Assembly: GCA_030156535.1 (NCBI GenBank)
Contig: JASGMJ010000004.1
Coordinates: 118,482 to 182,481 of the forward strand
DNA length: 64,000 bases
Source of the DNA: Candidatus Sumerlaeota bacterium
GTDB lineage: Bacteria; Sumerlaeota; Sumerlaeia; SLMS01; JAHLLQ01
Reading direction: 5' to 3'
Part shown: positions 52,538 to 63,400 of the stretch, piece by piece
Layout of the letters: every line of letters begins with the position of its first letter
Position numbering within the stretch: position 1 is the first letter of the stretch
The notes under the pieces: generated by a model
What the model saw: only the letters and a program-made list of their open reading frames with translations
The model's database searches: none
What the model was told of the DNA's origin: nothing
Made by a program: the position numbers and the translations under genes

Positions 52538-53338
52538 ATGGAGAAGCTCGAAATCCGGACCTCCAGTCTCGTCAAGGAATTCGGCAACCGCCGCGTCGTG
52601 GATGGCGTGTCGATTTCCGTGAAGACGGGCGAAATCGTTGGTCTGCTGGGCCCCAACGGCGCCGGCAAGACAACGACCTTCAAAATGATAGTGGGCTTTG
52701 AACGCCCCACGAAGGGGAAGGTCTACTTCGGCGAGCGCGACATCACCAGCAAGCCCATCCATGAGCGCGCCCGTCTGGGCGTCAGCTATCTGGCGCAGGA
52801 GACCAGTGTCTTCCGCAAGATGACCGTGCGCGACAATCTGAAGGCGATTCTGGAAGCCCACCGGGTGCCGCGCGCGGAAATCCGCACCCGCATCGACAAG
52901 CTGGAGGAGGAACTCGGCATCGGGCACCTCCGCCGCCAGAAGGCGGAGACGCTCTCGGGCGGCGAAATGCGCCGCGTTGAAATCGCCCGCGCCCTGACAA
53001 CGAATCCGAAGTTCATTTTCCTCGACGAGCCTTTCGCCGGCATCGACCCGAAGACCATCGAGGACTTGCAGATCATCATCGCCCAACTGCGCGACCGTGG
53101 CCTTGGCGTTCTCATCACCGACCACAACGTGCGCGAAACGCTCCACATCACAGACCGTTCTTACATCCTGCTCAGCGGCGTCGTCACCGTTTCCGGCTCT
53201 GTCGACGAAATCGCCCAGAACGAGCAAATCCGCTCGCAGTACATCACCGACCGCATCGTCCGAGATCTTGAGGCGGAAAGGTCGCATCGCGCCAATCTGG
53301 CGAAGACCACCGAACAAGAAGCCGCCCCGAAGGAATAA
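52538..53338 (+). CDS. lptB: LPS-export ABC ATPase LptB
   Basis: This 266-residue ATPase powers LPS extraction from the inner membrane by the LptBFG complex. Walker [12 protein letters not shown], signature [16 protein letters not shown], Walker [16 protein letters not shown] and the LptB-type switch [22 protein letters not shown] are all present. lptA, lptC and rpoN, usual neighbours, are absent. The short tail after the ATPase ([15 protein letters not shown]) is an extra. The start is the ATG at 52538. Confidence 0.92.
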   Translation: MEKLEIRTSSLVKEFGNRRVVDGVSISVKTGEIVGLLGPNGAGKTTTFKMIVGFERPTKGKVYFGERDITSKPIHERARLGVSYLAQETSVFRKMTVRDNLKAILEAHRVPRAEIRTRIDKLEEELGIGHLRRQKAETLSGGEMRRVEIARALTTNPKFIFLDEPFAGIDPKTIEDLQIIIAQLRDRGLGVLITDHNVRETLHITDRSYILLSGVVTVSGSVDEIAQNEQIRSQYITDRIVRDLEAERSHRANLAKTTEQEAAPKE

Positions 53339-53429
53339 CAACAAGGCGAAGCTCTGGCGAAAGCCCCCTTGACAGTCCTTTCCCGCTCCTCTCTGCTTCC
53401 CACAGCCTTCTCCGAGTGTTGACCTCTCC

Positions 53430-54479
53430 ATGTCCGACCTCGATCCCCGCCAGCGCACCGACACCGATTCCGACGACGATCTTCAGCTTCGTCCCCGCCA
53501 CATGGCCGAGTTCATCGGCCAGCGCACCGTCGTGGACAATCTGCGCATTTTCATCCAGGCAGCGCGCAACCGAGGCGAGGCTCTCGATCACGTGCTGCTC
53601 TATGGCCCCCCCGGCCTCGGCAAGACGACGCTCGCCAACATCATCTCCCAGGAAATGGGGACGGAGTTGCGCTCGACAAGCGGACCCATCATCGAGCGCA
53701 AGGACGACCTGGCCGCCATCCTGACGGACCTGAAGGCGGGCGATGTCCTGTTCATCGACGAGGTGCATCGCCTGAATCGTATCGTGGAGGAGTGCCTCTA
53801 CCCCGCGCTTGAAGACCGCAAGATCGACATCATCATCGGCGAGGGACCGCACGCGAAGTCCATCAAGCTGGAGGTGGCGCCCTTCACGCTCGTGGGTGCC
53901 ACGACACGCGCGGGAATGCTGTCGGCGCCGCTGCGTTCGCGTTTCGGAATCACGCAACGCCTTCAGTTCTATTCGCTGGATGAGATGGCCCGGATCGTCA
54001 AGCGCTCGGCCCAGATTCTCGGCTGCACGGTCGAGGAGGACGCATTGCACGTCATCGCCAGCCGTTCGCGTGGAACTCCCCGTATTGCGAACCGTCTACT
54101 GCGGCGGGTACGCGACATCGCCGAGGTTCTGCACTCCGGCAGGATCACAGCGGAAGTGGCCGGCAAAGCACTCGCGATGCTCGAAGTCGACGAGCGCGGG
54201 CTCGACGCTCAGGACCGCGCGTTCCTGGAAGCCTTGATCGGCAAGTTCGGCGGAGGCCCCGTGGGACTGAACACGCTGGCCGTCAGTCTGAGCGAGGATG
54301 ACGACACGCTGATCGACATGGTCGAGCCGTACTTGATTCAAGTGGGTTTTCTGGCGCGCACACCGCGAGGCCGCGTGGCCACGGCGGCGGCCTACGAACA
54401 TCTCGGCCTCAGACCGCCCGCGATTCCGGAGAGCGCCCAGGAACCCGAACTCTTTGGTTTCGGCGATGAATCGACCTGA
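53430..54479 (+). CDS. ruvB: Holliday-junction branch-migration helicase RuvB
   Basis: This 349-residue AAA+ motor of the RuvABC resolvasome has Walker [16 protein letters not shown], Walker [14 protein letters not shown], sensor [11 protein letters not shown], the arginine finger in LRSRFGI, and the C-terminal winged-helix domain ([21 protein letters not shown]). ruvA and ruvC are not in the window. It lies 91 bases after lptB with no clear terminator between. Confidence 0.97.
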   Translation: MSDLDPRQRTDTDSDDDLQLRPRHMAEFIGQRTVVDNLRIFIQAARNRGEALDHVLLYGPPGLGKTTLANIISQEMGTELRSTSGPIIERKDDLAAILTDLKAGDVLFIDEVHRLNRIVEECLYPALEDRKIDIIIGEGPHAKSIKLEVAPFTLVGATTRAGMLSAPLRSRFGITQRLQFYSLDEMARIVKRSAQILGCTVEEDALHVIASRSRGTPRIANRLLRRVRDIAEVLHSGRITAEVAGKALAMLEVDERGLDAQDRAFLEALIGKFGGGPVGLNTLAVSLSEDDDTLIDMVEPYLIQVGFLARTPRGRVATAAAYEHLGLRPPAIPESAQEPELFGFGDEST

Positions 54480-54485
54480 GTACCT

Positions 54486-54502
54486 GCCTGCTTGACGCAG
54501 GC
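54486..54502 (+). other. Hairpin after ruvB
   Basis: GCCTGC (54486-54491) and GCAGGC (54497-54502) form a six-base-pair stem with a five-base loop, seven bases after the ruvB stop. No T-run follows, so it is a weak terminator at best. Confidence 0.3.
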
Positions 54503-54549
54503 CCCACGCCTCTCCACGCTCGCCTTTCGATTCAACAGATGAGGTTCTC

Positions 54550-55536
54550 ATGTCCAATCCAGCCGCCGACGCCACTGCCCGCGACGTCGCCCTCGAGCTT
54601 CGCGCACACGAGCGCATTCTGATCGTCAGCCACGCGCGCCCCGACGGTGATTGCCTCGGCTCGGCGACTGCGTTGCTCGCGGCACTACGCTCGCTGGGCA
54701 AAACCGTTGCTGCCTACAACACCTCTCCTGTCCCGCGCATTCTGGCCTTTCTGCCCGAGATTGATTCGGTCTCCACGGAACTCCCCGCATGGGCACCCGA
54801 CCTGACGGTCTTCGTCGACTGCGGCGGAATCGACCGTGTTGGAGAAAACTTCGTGCCGCAGGGCCGCGTGCTCAACATCGACCACCACGCAACGAACGAC
54901 CGCTTTGGCGACATGAACTACATCGACGTGGGTGCGGCCGCCGTTGGCGATCAGGTGCGCGAGATTCTCCGCGAACTCGGCGTCGAGTTGACGCCGACGA
55001 TCGCGACATCCCTCTACACGGCCCTGGCCACCGACACGGGTTGCTTTCGTTATGCGAACACGTCCGCGCGGGCGTTCAAGCTGGCCGCCGAGTTGGCCGA
55101 TGCCGGCGCCAAACCCGCGTACATCAGCCAGCAGGTTTACGAGTCGCGCACGCCGGGCGAGGTGATGCTGACGGCGCGCTGCCTTTCAAGCCTTCACCTG
55201 GAGAGCGCGGGGCGACTCGCGTGGGCCGAGCTTCGCAACAGCGACTTCGCCAAAGCAGGCGGCAGGGACAACGAGCCGGAGGGGTTGTCGTCCGAACTAC
55301 GCGCCATCGATGGCGTCGAAATCTCCGTGCTGTTCCACGAGCTGGAAGAGGGCGGCCTGCGCGGCAGCCTGCGCGGCAAAGGGAACGTCAGTTGTTCGGC
55401 GCTGGCCGAGCAACTGGGCGGCGGCGGGCATGTCGCGGCGGCGGGCTTTGCGCTAAAGGGCGTGGAGTACGAACCCGCCCGCGACAAGGCGCTCGACCTG
55501 TTGCGCACGGCAGTGGGCAAGCTGAGCCCGGGGTGA
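54550..55536 (+). CDS. nrnA: DHH-family nanoRNase/pAp phosphatase
   Basis: The 328-residue protein degrades short oligoribonucleotides and pAp. The DHH domain has SHARPDGDCLGSATAL, VDCGG, NIDHHATND and ATDTGCFRY (Mn2+ ligands). The C-terminal DHHA1 domain has the substrate-binding GGGGHVAAAGF. It follows ruvB after 70 bases. It converges with the M16 peptidase gene, with only three bases between the two stops. Confidence 0.92.
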   Translation: MSNPAADATARDVALELRAHERILIVSHARPDGDCLGSATALLAALRSLGKTVAAYNTSPVPRILAFLPEIDSVSTELPAWAPDLTVFVDCGGIDRVGENFVPQGRVLNIDHHATNDRFGDMNYIDVGAAAVGDQVREILRELGVELTPTIATSLYTALATDTGCFRYANTSARAFKLAAELADAGAKPAYISQQVYESRTPGEVMLTARCLSSLHLESAGRLAWAELRNSDFAKAGGRDNEPEGLSSELRAIDGVEISVLFHELEEGGLRGSLRGKGNVSCSALAEQLGGGGHVAAAGFALKGVEYEPARDKALDLLRTAVGKLSPG

Positions 55537-55539
55537 TGC

Positions 55540-56772
55540 TCAACAGCCGCACAGTGGCCCGACGAGACTGACTGTCATCCCGGCACCCGTGAAGAGTTCG
55601 CTCCCCACGGCCTGAACGTCCGAAGCCTTCATCCGCCGAATCGTCTCAAGCACCTTGTCGTTCGACATGGCTGGCAAGCCGTAGAGTTCCCGGTCCACGT
55701 TGCGCCCGGAGCGAAAGCCATTGCTGTCCAGGGCGAGCAGGAAGTTGCGCTCGAACTGCTGGCGGGCGGTGTCCATTTCCTCTTCCGTGGGGCCTTCCAT
55801 GGCGAGGCGCCGGAGTTCCACTTCGCACAGCGCCAGTACCTCGTCGATTCTGTCCTCCGACGTGGCGCCATAAATCATCAGGTACCCCTCGTTGCGCAGC
55901 AGGGTACTGGACGAGGCAATCGTGTAAGCCAGGCCGCGCCGCTCGCGGATTTCGTTGAAGAGGCGCGATCCCATCCCGCCCCCCAGAATAGTGTCGAATA
56001 GCGCGAGTGGGAAACGGCGCCTGTCGGAACGTGCGATGGCGGGCGCCCCGATGCAGAACTGCACCTGCTCCAGTTCGCGATCATACTCCCCCCGGCCAGG
56101 GCGTCCTTTCGCCGGCCTCGGTTCCGTGGGTGCCGCGACTTTCGCCACCGGACACGAACTGAAGACTTCCTTCGCGATACTGACGACTTCCTTCTCGTCC
56201 ACGCCACCCGCCACGGAAACGATCATGCGTTCGGGGCGGCGGATTTTCTCCCACCACGCGAGCAGCCTGCGGCGCGTCAGGTTCCCCACGGTTTCCGGCG
56301 TGCCGATTACGGGGCGTCCCAGTGGGTGCCCCTTCCAGAGAAGAGAGAGAAACTTGTCAAAGCACAGGTCTTCGGGTGAATCAATGTACTCGGCGATTTC
56401 CTCCAGGATGACGCCGCGTTCGCGCTCGATTTCGTTCTCGGGAAAGGTGCTTTCCCATACCATGTCGCGGATCAGTTCCATGGCGGCGCGCAAATCGGCA
56501 GCAATGACGTCGGTGTACACACGCACCGCGTCGCTGGCTGTGACAGCGTTCATGCGCCCGCCCTGGCGATTCATTTCGCGTGCAAGGTCGAAGAGGTCGC
56601 GTCCCTCGGTGCCCTTGAAGAGCAGGTGCTCGATGAAGTGCGTGGCACCACTAAGCGCGGGGGGCTCGTGGCGATTGCCATAGCCGAGTGTCAGGGAGAC
56701 GGCGGCACTGGAGCTTTCGGCACGCGACTCCGCCAGCACCACCAAGCCATTCTTCAACACGGTTTTCTTCAT
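55540..56772 (-). CDS. M16-family zinc metallopeptidase
   Basis: This 410-residue protein has the inverted zinc motif HFIEHLLFKG (HxxEH), with the further ligand glutamate in RERGVILEEIAEY. The C-terminal half is the inactive mirror domain with GGGMGSRLFNEIRERRGLAYTIAS, which binds substrate. It is a bacterial processing-peptidase homologue (PqqL/YmxG type). No signal peptide is seen, so it may act in the cytosol. It diverges from the GT39-like gene. Confidence 0.93.
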   Translation of the reverse strand: MKKTVLKNGLVVLAESRAESSSAAVSLTLGYGNRHEPPALSGATHFIEHLLFKGTEGRDLFDLAREMNRQGGRMNAVTASDAVRVYTDVIAADLRAAMELIRDMVWESTFPENEIERERGVILEEIAEYIDSPEDLCFDKFLSLLWKGHPLGRPVIGTPETVGNLTRRRLLAWWEKIRRPERMIVSVAGGVDEKEVVSIAKEVFSSCPVAKVAAPTEPRPAKGRPGRGEYDRELEQVQFCIGAPAIARSDRRRFPLALFDTILGGGMGSRLFNEIRERRGLAYTIASSSTLLRNEGYLMIYGATSEDRIDEVLALCEVELRRLAMEGPTEEEMDTARQQFERNFLLALDSNGFRSGRNVDRELYGLPAMSNDKVLETIRRMKASDVQAVGSELFTGAGMTVSLVGPLCGC

Positions 56773-56940
56773 ACGTCTGCCTTCCTGAATGCCCCTGCCC
56801 CGAGCCCGCGTTGCTCGGCCCCACCCGCCCCTGTCGTCAAAGCGATTCTGCCGCCGAGGGTGTTCTCCCGCTTTCCCCGTTGAGACCGTGCCGACGCTCT
56901 CCCAAGCTGCGGAAACTTTCCGCGTTTCGGCTCCCCCCCC

Positions 56941-58746
56941 ATGCCCGCTGCTTCATGGACCCGTATTGATCTTCTCAAGCCGTTGCCGGATTCGCCAGCA
57001 CCAGAGAAGCCGGGCCGCCGGGAAATCCTGCTCCTGGGTGCCCTTCTCATTCCGGGCCTTCTTCTTCGCGCCTGCTGGGCCAATGCGTTGCCGCTAAACG
57101 CCGATGAGATTCACTATGCCTACGATTTCGTGGCCCCGGCGGAGACGGACTCGCTGCGGGTGGTCCGGGATGTTTCCTGCGCTTTTCTGGTCGAGCGACG
57201 CACGGCCCACCCTGCTCTCGTCAGCCTGCTGACCCGCTGGCTATGGTTCGCGCCTCTCGACCCCTTTGTGCCTCGTACGGCGGGGTTCCTGCGCGGGTTC
57301 AACGTTCTGTGCGGAACCCTTCTCATTCCAGTGGCCTGGATTGCGGCGCGTTTGATCTGGGGAGTGCGTCACGGCCTTCTTGCGGCGTTCTTTGTAGCCG
57401 CGTCTCCCCTGCTCGCGTGGGTTTCGCGCACAACGTATCTGGATGCCCCCTACGCACTGTTCATTGGCTTGTTCCTCGTCTTTGCGATTCTGTCGGCGCG
57501 CAGCCACCGGTGGCAGTGGTGCCTTGCAAGCGGCGTTGCCGCGGGCCTGGCCGCTTCGTGCAAGATTTCCGGTGCCTTGATTGGCCTGCCTCTGCTTCTT
57601 GCCGCATTCGCGGCGCCTGCCGGGACGCCGCGCCGCTCCCGGATTCTGCGGGCGGGCGGGTGTCTGATCGCGTCAGCCGTAACGTGGTTCCTCCTGTGTT
57701 CGCCCGAGGCGTACTTCAGCGCCATTCTGACGCCGACGGATCCGCGCGTCAGCCGCTTCGCTGCCTACAGTACTTGGGTGTTCTTCCTTACCGAGTTGCA
57801 GCCCTACCGGCTGATCCTCCTCCTCGGAGCGCCTCTGACGCTCTTGCTTCTCCCATTCATTTGCATCCCCGCGATTCGCCGGCAAATGGCGTTCGGCGAC
57901 GTGTTGCTGATCGTCTCCACTCTCGCATTCCTCCCCCTGCTGGTCCTGCATACTCCGTCCTTCAGCGGGCCACACGGGCTCGCCCCCCTTCTGCTGATTT
58001 GCGCCCTTCTCTCCAGCCGAATCGTCGAGTTCCGCCTGCACCTCACCGTTCCCCTTGGCGTTCTCCATCTTGCCCTGGCAGCGGCCGGGTTCGTGGAACC
58101 GGCAAGACCGGGCCTCGTTCCTTTTGGCCTTCCCGGCGGCGGAGAATTCGCGCAGGGCCACCGGGAACTCCGTCCCTATTTGGCCGATGACGATTCACAC
58201 CCGCGAATCGCCATCACCAGCCGGCTGCCTGCCCAGGTGATGCCATTTGCCAATCTCATGCGAAGCGCCATTCTCGCGGAAGGTGCCGTGTTCCTGCTTC
58301 CCGCATCCGATGCCGACGCCTTCAATCCGGGCCCCTGGGAGATGGCGGATGCCGTTTTCGTTTCCGGGAGCGATTCTCCCGCGAACCTCCAGGCCCCCTC
58401 GGACTTCCGCCGTCTCACGAACTCCAGCTTCCCTGGTGGCTCCTTCTTCGTCCGCGTCTCGGGAACGCGCACCGAAACCTTCGCCGTCTCCGAACTTACC
58501 CCGCTTGATGCCAGCGGAGCGTACCTTCCTCCAATGGGATACTACCCCCTTACCGGGCACCTTGAACTGAACGGGGTCCCCCTGCCACGGCAAGATGAAG
58601 CCACGGCAGGTGCTGCTTCGCACGATGGCTTTCGGAATGCGCTGCAATGGGGCAGCGGACGGATACTTCCGGGCGAGGCGGTCTCACCATCGGACCGGAT
58701 ATCATTCGGGCCGCCACAGGTTGACGATGTTTTCTGGGACTTCTGA
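56941..58746 (+). CDS. GT39-like membrane glycosyltransferase
   Basis: This 601-residue protein has about ten hydrophobic helices in its first 380 residues, then a soluble tail of about 220. The first periplasmic loop has LNADEIHYAYDF, the acidic motif that GT-C enzymes of the PMT/ArnT type use for catalysis. The later SCKISGALIGLPLLLAAF and helix order match the GT39 family. Polyprenyl-phosphate sugar is the likely donor. The soluble tail has no recognised domain. A tRNA gene follows on the other strand. Confidence 0.7.
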   Translation: MPAASWTRIDLLKPLPDSPAPEKPGRREILLLGALLIPGLLLRACWANALPLNADEIHYAYDFVAPAETDSLRVVRDVSCAFLVERRTAHPALVSLLTRWLWFAPLDPFVPRTAGFLRGFNVLCGTLLIPVAWIAARLIWGVRHGLLAAFFVAASPLLAWVSRTTYLDAPYALFIGLFLVFAILSARSHRWQWCLASGVAAGLAASCKISGALIGLPLLLAAFAAPAGTPRRSRILRAGGCLIASAVTWFLLCSPEAYFSAILTPTDPRVSRFAAYSTWVFFLTELQPYRLILLLGAPLTLLLLPFICIPAIRRQMAFGDVLLIVSTLAFLPLLVLHTPSFSGPHGLAPLLLICALLSSRIVEFRLHLTVPLGVLHLALAAAGFVEPARPGLVPFGLPGGGEFAQGHRELRPYLADDDSHPRIAITSRLPAQVMPFANLMRSAILAEGAVFLLPASDADAFNPGPWEMADAVFVSGSDSPANLQAPSDFRRLTNSSFPGGSFFVRVSGTRTETFAVSELTPLDASGAYLPPMGYYPLTGHLELNGVPLPRQDEATAGAASHDGFRNALQWGSGRILPGEAVSPSDRISFGPPQVDDVFWDF

Positions 58747-58766
58747 TGTTTGGGGAAGGTTGAAGA

Positions 58767-58842
58767 TGGTGGGCCCACCAGGACTCGAACCTGGAACCAA
58801 CCGGTTATGAGCCGGCCGCGCTAACCATTGCGCCATGAGCCC
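58767..58842 (-). tRNA. tRNA with CAU anticodon (Met elongator or Ile2)
   Basis: Minus-strand tRNA of 76 bases including an encoded CCA. The acceptor stem GGGCTCA pairs with TGGGCCC (with one G-U), followed by discriminator A and CCA. The D stem is GCGC/GCGC. The anticodon stem GCCGG/CCGGT holds loop CTCATAA. The T arm is CCAGG-TTCGAGT-CCTGG. The CAU anticodon serves AUG, or, if C34 is changed to lysidine, AUA (tRNA-Ile2). I cannot separate the two by eye, but it does not look like an initiator: the first pair G1-C72 is normal. Confidence 0.9.
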
Positions 58843-58893
58843 ACGCAGGGACGCCAGAGTCGTCACCAATGACGCCCTCTCCCGCAACCCGAA

Positions 58894-60147
58894 TCAGGGG
58901 AAGAGGCCGCGGGCGGCCTTCTCCTGTGCGACCTGCCCGATCCCGAGAATCAAAGCAGCCTCGCGCATGGAGACATTCTCGTTTCGCGCGTAGTGGTGGC
59001 AGGCCAGGAAGGCACGCCGGATCAGTTGCTGGAGCCGGCTGTCCACCTCCTGGGCCGACCAGAAGAACATCTGCATGTCCTGCACCCACTCGAAGTAGGA
59101 GACGATCACGCCGCCCGCGTTGCATAGAATGTCGGGGATCAGGAAGATGTCGGTGTTCTCATTGATCCAGGCATCGGCCTCGTTGGTCGTCGGGCCGTTT
59201 GCTCCTTCGGCAATGATGCGGCAGCGCAGGTTCGGCGCCATTTCCGCGGTGATCTGGCGCTCCATGGCGGCGGGAACCAGGATGTCGCAGTCGATGGCGA
59301 AGAACTCTTCCTTCGAGATTTTCGCGATGGCCGGGTAGCCTTCGAGCGTCTTGTGGGTTTCCATGTGGGTCAGCAGGTCCATGGGATCGACGCCGTCCTC
59401 AGCTATGTAGCACCCACTGACGTCGGCCACCCCCTTGATCTTCACGCCGCGCATGGCAAGTTCGACGGCGGCGACGGAGCCGACGTTGCCGAAGCCCTGA
59501 ACGATGGCGGACGCTTTCGAGAGCTTGAGGTCGATCGCCCGCGCTGCTTCCTCGATGCAGTAGACAACGCCGCGTCCGGTGGCCTCGCGCCGGCCGAGTG
59601 TCCCATAGAGAGCCGCGCTCTTGCCCGTCACGATCTGTGGGCACGAGGCCCCCAGGTGCATCGAGTACGTGTCGTAAATCCACGCCATTTCGCGCTCGCC
59701 CGTTCCCATGTCGGGGGCCATGACGTCAACATTCGGCCCAATGAAGGGGAGCATCTCCTGGGTGAAGCGGCGCGTGACACGCTCCATCTCGCCAGCAGAG
59801 AGCTCGCGGGGGTTACAGTTGATCCCGCCCTTGGCGCCGCCAAAGGGGAGATGCACCAGGCCGCACTTCCACGACATGAACATCGCGAGCGCCGCGACCT
59901 CGCCCAGGTCGACGTTGGGGCTGTAGCGCAACCCACCCTTGCCCGGGCCGGCGGTCAGCGAATGCTGAACCCGGTAGCCGTTGAACACCTTCACGTCCCC
60001 GTTGTCCATCCGCACGGGAACGGTGACGATAATCGAACGCTTGGGGGCTTTCAGACGATCAATGGTCCCCTTGTTCACACCCACCCGGTCGGCGACCGTT
60101 TCCAACTGCTGAAGGGCCTGCTGGTAAAACAGCGAATCCTCAAACAC
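58894..60147 (-). CDS. gdhA: Glutamate dehydrogenase (Glu/Leu/Phe/Val dehydrogenase family)
   Basis: The 417-residue enzyme interconverts glutamate and 2-oxoglutarate with NAD(P). The substrate site has GKGGLRYSP, LPFGGAKGGINCNP (catalytic Lys), and DVMAPDMGTG (catalytic Asp). The dinucleotide site is QGFGNVGSVAA, and EGANGPTT follows. It is the hexameric short-type GDH. It is read away from the amidase gene and lies 52 bases upstream of the tRNA on the same strand. Confidence 0.95.
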   Translation of the reverse strand: MFEDSLFYQQALQQLETVADRVGVNKGTIDRLKAPKRSIIVTVPVRMDNGDVKVFNGYRVQHSLTAGPGKGGLRYSPNVDLGEVAALAMFMSWKCGLVHLPFGGAKGGINCNPRELSAGEMERVTRRFTQEMLPFIGPNVDVMAPDMGTGEREMAWIYDTYSMHLGASCPQIVTGKSAALYGTLGRREATGRGVVYCIEEAARAIDLKLSKASAIVQGFGNVGSVAAVELAMRGVKIKGVADVSGCYIAEDGVDPMDLLTHMETHKTLEGYPAIAKISKEEFFAIDCDILVPAAMERQITAEMAPNLRCRIIAEGANGPTTNEADAWINENTDIFLIPDILCNAGGVIVSYFEWVQDMQMFFWSAQEVDSRLQQLIRRAFLACHHYARNENVSMREAALILGIGQVAQEKAARGLFP

Positions 60148-60418
60148 GGCATCTCTCCTCGATAGCAGCGGCGCCCGAGGACCGGAGTCTCTCGGGCGGC
60201 TTCAAATCCATCCGGCTGCCCGTATGCTCTCGCCTTTCGCACCGGGGCAACCGCGAAGGGAGGCCGTTGAACAGATTCACCAGCATGCACCAAAGGCTCT
60301 TGTTTGCCGAGTCCGGGAGCGCACCTCATACTGAGCTGAGTGGGGAATGTGTCTCTCTCCTTGACCGACCTCCCCTAAAACAGCTCGCATTTGTCTGACT
60401 CTGCCTGAGGAGGCAACA

Positions 60419-63400
60419 ATGGCTTTTTTGTTGAGGAGTTCTATTCCAAGATTTTCAAGGAGTTCGGCAATTTTCCTGGGGATTGGCATCGCTGCCAGCG
60501 CGGGACTGGCATCCGCCGATTCCTATCTCGTCTTGCGGGAGAACGGCATCCCTGTCGTGCGTACCCTTGCAACGGGCGATCAGGATGCCAAGGCCCTGGA
60601 AGACGATGCCGCAATGGCAGCGGCACTGCGCACTGTTCTGAAAGCACAACTTGCCGATCCCACGGAGAAGGAAATCGCCGAGGGAATCGAGAACTTTCTA
60701 CCGGCGAAGACGGAGCTTGATGGCGTTTTTGTGACCGACGGGGCCGCCCGGGTTCTGCTGACGTTCCCCGAGGAGTTTGTGGCCACCGGCCTCGACGACC
60801 TGTTCGTGGATGAGTCAACTCTGCTGCTCCGTGCCTGGATGGAGTCCGTGCCTGGCTTGAACAGCGTAAGTCTGCTGGCGAAGACCCCGTCGATGGCAAC
60901 GCATCAGGTGCTCCCCGAGTTCCTGCCCAAACCCGTCCAGAAGGAGAAGCCCGCAGCGAAGGACCCAGACGCGGGGAAGGCCATCTCGCCCCTGGGCAAC
61001 GCCCAGGGCCAGCCAACGGGTGCCCTTACGGGCGCGTCGATCTTCATCAGCCCCGGACACGGATGGTTCTATTCCACGACAAACAGCCGTTGGGAAACAC
61101 AACGTTTCAACAGCGGCGGGAATGGCATCGTTGAGGACCACAGTAACGTCGAGAGCGTCATGCAGTACCTTCTCCCCTACCTGTGGAACGCGGGAGCACG
61201 CATCTACACGGTGCGCGAGCGGGACATGAACACCAACCAGGTCATCGTCGATACGGAGAATGCCACGCTCTCGGGATCGTGGACAAACGTCTCCGGAGCG
61301 GGCTATGGCGACGAGTACCGCTACGCCACGACCGTCACAGGCACGGCAACGGCAACGGCGACGTTCACCCCCACAATTCCGGAAACAGGCTACTATGGCG
61401 TTTATGTCTACTACCGAACGGGCCCGGGAACAACGACAACCGATGCGCGTTTCACGGTGAAGCACACAGGTGGCTCGACCACCTGGGTGCAGAACGAGAA
61501 CCGCGACGGTTTCACGTGGAAGTACATCGGGACCTACTACTTTGAGGCCGGCACCAACGCGGCAACGGGCTCGGTCGTGGTCGACAACCTTTCGAGCACA
61601 GCCGGGCGCCAGGTGATCGCCGATGCGGTGCGCTTTGGCGGCGGCATGGGCGACGTCGTGGACCCCGACAGCGGTGACACGAGTGGCAAGCCACGCTTCG
61701 AGGAATCCGGCTACTACTATCGCCGCTTCATGGGCGACACATCCGGATCGGACAACACTGTCTCCGCCATGCCGAAATACTCGGATTGGGAATGCGAGGA
61801 TAGCTGGGAGGGCGGCGCGAACAATAACGCCGTCTACATCGCATGGCACACGAACGCCTTCAACGGCACCGGCCGCGGCACGATCAGCTTCGCCTACGGA
61901 TCGGGCGGCTGGGGAAGTACCTTCGATGGCGTTACGGGCGGCCTGCAACTGCGCGATGCCGTTCACGATGAAATCATCAACGACCTGCGGGCCGGATACG
62001 AAGCGGGCTGGGACGACGACGGCAAGACGACGAACTGGTACGGCGAGATCAACCCCTCGTACAACAACGACATGCCCGCCGCGCTCTTCGAGATGGCGTA
62101 CCACGACAACGACACGGACGCGGCCGCTATTCTCGATCCAAAGTTCCGCCAGATCGTGGCCAGATCAGTCTATCAGGGACTCGTGGAATTCTACCACACC
62201 TACTACTTCGACTCGCTGGGCAACACGGAGTTCAACGACGACACGCTGCTCCCCGAACCGCCCACCCACTTGCGCGTCATCAACAACGGCACGGGCGGAG
62301 TGACGCTCTCCTGGAACGCACCGCCCTACGACACGGGGGACGGACTGCTTGGAGATGCCGCCACGGGCTACAAGGTCTACCGTTCGACGAATGGCTACGG
62401 CTTCGACAACGGCACCGCCGTGGCATCGACTTCCACGACGATCACGGGCCTGACGCCTGGCCAGGTGTATTACTTCCGCGTCGCCGCAACGAACTCAGGC
62501 GGCGAATCACTGCCGACGGAAACACTCGCCGCGCGCGTTCACACGCCCGGCAATGCACCGATCCTGATCGTCAACGGATTCGACCGCATCGATGGCTCCA
62601 TGAACACCCGTGTCACGGCCACTTTCTATCCTCAATACCTGACGCAACGCGGCTTCGTTGATCGCATGAACACCTACAACTACACGGTGCAGCACGCGCA
62701 GGCCATCGACGCCTACGGCCGCAACTTCGACTCGGCCTCAAACGAGGCCGTCGCCTCGGGCGCCGTGACACTGACGAACTACGACACGGTAGTCTGGATT
62801 CTGGGAGAGGAATCCTCCAGCGACGACAACACACTGAACGCCAGTGAACGCAGCGCCGTGAGCACCTTCCTTGCAGGTGGCGGCAACCTCTTCATCTCCG
62901 GTTCGGAAACAGGTTACAACCTCGATGCCCAGAACGTCGCGCGCACCTTCTATGAATCGACGCTGAAGACCGACTATGTGAGCGACGACGCGGAAACCTA
63001 CAGCGTCATTGGCGAGTCGGGATCAATCTTCGACGGCATTTCGCTGACGTTCGACGACGGCACCCTGGTCTACGATGTCGATTATCCCGACACCCTGCAG
63101 CCTCTGGGGGGAGCGACAACGGTGCTCTCCTACACAGGAAGCGCCTCCACGATGCACTCGTCGTTCGACTCGCTGAGCAGTTGGCAGCACCCAACCTACT
63201 CCGGTTCCTCGAATGCCGACAGCTCCTCCACGTTCGAAATCGTCAGCTCTCCCAAGTACGCGGGCACGGGCGCGGCCGACCTCTACTATGTCTGGGGATC
63301 CGGCGACTTCATCCGCGAGTACTTCAACTCCACGACGCCGACTTTCTCCACTTCCACCAACCTCTCGGTCTGGGTGTACGGCGACAACTCCGGCGCGCAG

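Noticed and set aside
60148..60418. A riboswitch between gdhA and the amidase gene
   Set aside because: I looked for glutamine, glycine and cyclic-di-GMP motifs; only a small hairpin with no matching conserved core was seen.
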